Below, piece after piece: positions 59,988-64,000 of a stretch of DNA of 64,000 bases. Made by a program: the position numbers and the translations under genes. The stretch comes from Ottelia alismoides (lineage: Eukaryota; Streptophyta; Magnoliopsida; Alismatales; Hydrocharitaceae). Location: contig JAZKJV010005534.1 in assembly GCA_037367405.1 (NCBI GenBank), positions 186,001 to 250,000 on the forward strand. Direction: 5' to 3'. The number at the start of each line of letters is the position of its first letter. Position 1 is the stretch's first letter. The notes under the pieces are model-generated. The model saw only the letters and a program-made list of their open reading frames with translations. It ran no database searches and had not been told where the DNA came from.

Positions 59988-61156
59988 ATGACCTAAGTTC
60001 ACATCTTCCACATGTTAAATCATTGCTTGTAGGATCCGTGCATAGTTAAAATGAATTGAAAAACCATGAAAAACTATCTTAGGTAAAGAAGATGAAATCA
60101 TGAAAAACTATTCAATGAATGAAATCCATCATCACAGGTGCTCAGAAATTCCTCATTGCACCTCAGGCGACAACATCAACACTGCAAATAATGGTTACAT
60201 TCATGAGCCTGCCTGATCACATTCCAAAATCGGTAGGGCGAGCAATCATCCTACAGTCCATATAACAAAAATGGAATTGAATCATATTCCTTTACAAAGA
60301 TAGCAAATACAAGCAGCAATAGTGAGTCCATATATGTCAACATTGCATAATCATTTCAAACTCTCAAGGACAAACAATAACAGAGCACCTAAGTAGGAGT
60401 AAATTCCACCATCATCACTGATCGAATTTGTCAGAACAGATCCATATACCACCATAATACGAAAGAATAATGCACATACACCAACAACCCTCTGAAGCTT
60501 TCACATGAGCAAGCAGATGAGTAATCCAAAGTCAAGATCCAAATGTCCCGGTGAAGAACATAGCTTCTGCAGGACCAAAGAAGAACCTTGACACATAATA
60601 GTCACTGATGCATAAGTCATACGATGAGCCACCGATGAGCAACAATCTGACCTCCCTCATCCAGGTGACAAAAACCAGACTAAAATCTGCAGCTACATGA
60701 GCTCCATCACCAATATGAATGCCATCATGTTGAGTATATCAAAAAAGGTCGAAATGATCCCAAAAAAAGTTTTGATATTGAACCGAAAGGCACTCCACGG
60801 GCGTCAACATGAATGAAGGTCGAACCAACGAAAAATCCATGGAGAAGATAGATATCCATGACAGATAATGCAAGAACAGATAAAACCCAACTTCAATCCA
60901 ACCAACATCGACATCTGACATCAACAAGCCACCAACGATATCAAGAATCTCCACGGCCAAAATCCAAACCAACAACGATCAAACCCAAATCTCCCAAAAA
61001 ATCTGAAACAACCCGCAAACTATTAACTCAAGCCCCAATCGAATGTCCCAACTTCTTGATGGCCATCACCATCATCGTAACAAGAATACTAAACATCGGA
61101 GCAATGGAGAAGGCAGAGTAGATCTGGAACAAAAAAAGGGAGGTCTAGGGTTACCT
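59988..61156. other. Intergenic or intronic DNA
   Basis: No motif recognised. On the minus strand it lies downstream of a good splice donor at 61157 and may be an intron (inference). The Athila II LTR would then sit inside or at the edge of that gene. Confidence 0.4.
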
Positions 61157-61520
61157 TTGATGTGGATTCCAAATCGAGTTCTCGCTTCGATTGGAGAGAT
61201 CGTGCAAGAGAAGATGAAGCTCAAGAACCACTTTAAATCACCAGTCAATCTCCGATCTCCACCTCGTCCTTCTCAAGTTTGACACATGGGAGCACCTGGA
61301 GTCGGATGAAACCATCGATCGGGAGAGGAGATGGGGAAAGGGGGAGACCTCGAAGGGGAGGAACCGGGAATCAATGCAGGCGATAGGATTGATGGGACGA
61401 CTCCCCACCTCGACCTTCGAGCCTACGCTACGCGATGCGAGATGGGAGCCAGCTTTTGGAGGAGTTTGGGCAAAAACCCTCGATTTACCCCAGTCATTCT
61501 TATGGCTTACCCGCTTTTTG
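61157..61520 (-). other. Probable first (leader) exon of a minus-strand host gene
   Basis: GC-richer than its surroundings and ending in a strong donor, CATCAAAG|GTAACCCTAG. Plant leaders often have a CCCTAG-type motif just after such a donor. No open frame of note, so it may be mostly 5' UTR. Downstream exons are not recognisable before the Athila II LTR. The edge near 61500-61555 carries GGTGTCGTTCGGG-type sequence, resembling one Tourist-like MITE terminus. Confidence 0.35.
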
Positions 61521-61560
61521 CATGGGTAACCCGATACCCGAACGACACCTTAATGAACAC

Positions 61561-62749
61561 AAGGTAGGGACCAACTAAAGAAGCTTAACCAGAGAAAAGT
61601 CCCCTAAACCCAATAAGAGGGTCAACAAAAAAAACAAAAGTGAATGAATGACTGACGTACGCTTGAGTGAAAGCTGATTTATATATTAGACGCATGAGCA
61701 CGGAGCTCCGATTCGAATGAACTACCACAATTATATATCAGGGGCTTATGCACCGCCTAGGCCCTAGAAGATGTACAAGATATAACTAGGTGACTAAGGG
61801 TGCGACGAAGAGGTATGATATATAACTCAAAGAGAGTCATAAATCATCATAGAGAATCTGATAGTCTTAGCTGAATTTCATAGCTCTCATCTCTTAATGC
61901 CCTTCTTGCTACAGAGTTTGAGGATGGAGTAACATATTATGAGCGAGATTGCTGTCAGAAGTAGTGGACAAGGAGAGAACTCGGTTAAGAGTAGAGGATT
62001 CCTGACATTGAACTCTCCTAAAGGAATTTCTAAAATCTTCAGAAAATCTATCAATAATAGAGTTGCTTTCTTTAATAAGACCTTATCTTTTCATCATGAT
62101 TCTTTTTACAATTCTCCGACTCTATTCAATTTTTTTCTTCTAATGAGTAGATTGTCTTAGTTTTTCTTTATGTTATGTTTAAATTATTTCTACTTTGTGT
62201 AGCGATTCAAACAGTTACACAGTTATGATTACACTAATGCATGAGTTCGTACATGTCCGAACTGCCTCCTTCAACCGTGGGCTCAATCTTTATTATCATC
62301 AATGTAATGTGCTTATATGTTTCAAGATACAGATCTTTTATATCTCAACAAAAAATATTAATTGAAATATATCTTCAGATGCAGAAATGTGCTTCCACAT
62401 TTACTTCTTTTATTATCTCCTCTCCAAATTTATCAAAGTTAATTACTCATCTTTTTTACGGGCGATTTAGTGTTCATAATTATTTAAAGATGTCTATTGT
62501 TTATTTGCACTGTAGTATTCATAGAATGTCATAAGTTACACAAACTTTTAGTTTCTTATCATTATCGATATCATCGATTCCTATGTGATGATCACACAGC
62601 TAGATTTCACTATATTCTTTATGTTTATATTATCTTATTTTTCTATTAAGATTTCTTATTAATGAATAACTCATATTGAATGAACAATAGATATCCGTTA
62701 CTTTCAATTTCACCGACCGAATGTAATCACAGCTTATGATTATATTTAA
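61561..62749. other. Intergenic DNA upstream of the PPR gene
   Basis: No motif-bearing frame seen. A TATA-like ATTATATTTAAATTAA lies at 62739-62754, about 100 bases before an ATG at 62844. Confidence 0.4.
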
Positions 62750-64000
62750 ATTAAAAAAAATTTGTCACACAAACGCAAGAGCCGCTCTTCCCATTCTGTT
62801 CTGCTCCCTCTCTGTGAAACCATTCCACCAACGCTGCCACCCAATGCCCCTCGTCTTCTCCTCCCGCTCCGCTCTCCTCTTCCTCCATTTCGCACCCATC
62901 ACCTGAACACCTTTGCATCTCCCCTTCCGCATCTTATTCCAACCTCAAAGATCCCACCTTTCTTGCTGCCCACAAGTGGGTTCCCCTCAGACCCACCATT
63001 CTCCGATTCCGTGGACGAGACTCGGCGATGGAACTCCATCTTGAAAACCCACTTCGAGTCCGGCTCGCCCGAGGCCGCTCTTTCTGCCTTCGCCGAGATG
63101 CGGGCGTGCGGGGTGCGTCCTGACCATTACACGTTCCCCCTGGTGAACAGGGCTGTTGGGTCGTGCGGTGACGCCGGAGTTGGAGAGACCGTGCATGGTC
63201 TCGGAATTCGCATGGGATTCGGTACCGATTTGTATTTCTGCAATACCATGCTGGAGGTTTATGTTAAACGTTGTTGCTTTGAGTTTGCACAACGGCTGTT
63301 CGACGAAATGCCTGAGAGAGATGTGGTTTCTTGGACTTCAATGATGTCTGGGCATGGCGAAATTGGGATGGTACGTGAATGTTTTGGGATGTTTGGGCGG
63401 ATGCGGATGGATGGGATCGAGCCCAATTCGGTGACATTTGTGGTGGCGTTGCGGGCGTGTTGTGGTATTGAGAAGCAGGGTTCCTTTGTTGCTGGCCAGT
63501 TGTTTGGTCTGTCTATCAAGAATGGGTTTTGGACTGTGGAGAGTGTGCAGAATGCTGTTTTGACAGTGTTTTGGAGGATGGGTTGCATTGATGAAGCTGC
63601 GAAGATCTTTGATAGGATACAACAGAAAAGCGCCATCTCGTGGAACATCATGATTTCCATGTACGCATCATCAGGGAACTTCGATAACGTGATTGAGTGC
63701 TTTCACAAGATGCAAAAGGAAGAGAATCCAACACTTGAAACCCTTTCCTTGGTGCTCGCAGCATTCTCTGGAGCAGAGGACCATTTTCAGGGCCAAAAGA
63801 TGCATTCACATGCATTAAAAAGTGGCTTGATCGACAATATCTTGCAGGCTTCTCTCGTGGGATTCTACTCCAAATGCAGGAAATTAGAAGCAGCTGTTGA
63901 GTTGTTTGAAGAGGCTGATAAGGGCACTTGCATCTCCTGGAGTGTTATGATGTCTGGTTTTGTCCGAAATGGATGTTTTGTGGAGGCTGTGAATTTGTTT
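62750..64000 (+). CDS. Pentatricopeptide repeat (PPR) protein, 5' part; continues past the window
   Basis: An open frame without a stop from 62750 to the right edge, with PPR repeats from about 63020. Successive repeats include RRWNSILKTHFESGS...RPDHYTFPLV, RDVVSWTSMMSGHGEIGMV...PNSVTFVVAL, SAISWNIMISMYASSGNFD and CISWSVMMSGFVRNGCF. The alternating long and short units suggest the PLS class, which edits organellar transcripts in mitochondria or plastids (family knowledge). The start is unclear. The first in-frame ATG (63098-63100) lies inside the first repeat. The ATG at 62844 is in another frame and stops after 20 codons. The leading part (62765-63000) is P/S/R/L-rich like a transit peptide but has no in-frame ATG. 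A frameshift, a leader intron or a non-AUG start would explain this. Confidence 0.82.
   Translation, partial: MKKNLSHKRKSRSSHSVLLPLCETIPPTLPPNAPRLLLPLRSPLPPFRTHHLNTFASPLPHLIPTSKIPPFLLPTSGFPSDPPFSDSVDETRRWNSILKTHFESGSPEAALSAFAEMRACGVRPDHYTFPLVNRAVGSCGDAGVGETVHGLGIRMGFGTDLYFCNTMLEVYVKRCCFEFAQRLFDEMPERDVVSWTSMMSGHGEIGMVRECFGMFGRMRMDGIEPNSVTFVVALRACCGIEKQGSFVAGQLFGLSIKNGFWTVESVQNAVLTVFWRMGCIDEAAKIFDRIQQKSAISWNIMISMYASSGNFDNVIECFHKMQKEENPTLETLSLVLAAFSGAEDHFQGQKMHSHALKSGLIDNILQASLVGFYSKCRKLEAAVELFEEADKGTCISWSVMMSGFVRNGCFVEAVNLF

Overview
The window looks like nuclear DNA of a flowering plant, possibly a monocot (weak inference). The evidence is two plant-type host genes (a SAGA Tad1/Hfi1-like gene and a PPR gene), Athila-type Ty3 retrotransposons with tRNA-Asp primer sites, tRNA-derived SINEs, and a Tourist-like MITE. 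About 70% of the window is LTR-retrotransposon DNA. I found no bacterial-style operon, CRISPR array or rRNA gene.

Layout. 1-700 is a truncated Athila-like leader (+). 723-1833 is a decayed zinc-knuckle ORF (-). 1834-9685 is gene-poor, with a foldback element at 3045-3446, a SINE dimer at 6101-6530 and a duplicated AT-rich block at 8700-9023. 10016-11245 is an intact 409-codon SAGA-subunit gene on the minus strand, with its leader up to about 11760. 12086-12474 is a Tourist-like MITE with TAA duplications.

12968-32446 is one resolved insertion nest. A gag-only (non-autonomous) LTR element, flanked by GTAGG duplications, has a 15.06 kb Athila element (flanked by GTGGG) inserted inside its left LTR. 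The inner element has 3.1 kb LTRs, a tRNA-Asp PBS and a nearly complete minus-strand gag-pol broken by three small indels.

33046-43825 is a pile of older Athila-like LTR fragments in both orientations, with a hAT-like fragment. 43826-59987 is a second, older Athila element. Its left LTR is truncated, its polyprotein has many in-frame stops (nearly all TAG), its pol-LTR spacer carries an array of PPT-like hairpins, and its right LTR contains a near-perfect foldback element at 57392-57664. 61157-61520 looks like the first exon of a minus-strand gene. 62750-64000 is the start of a PPR gene that runs off the right edge.

I did not find a convincing new biological system. The most unusual signals are the TAG-dominated decay, the repeated PPT-like hairpins, the amplified PBS-like sites of the gag-only element, the cluster of CACGTG sites in the Athila LTR promoter, and a hairpin conserved between LTR families. 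All comparisons were made by eye.
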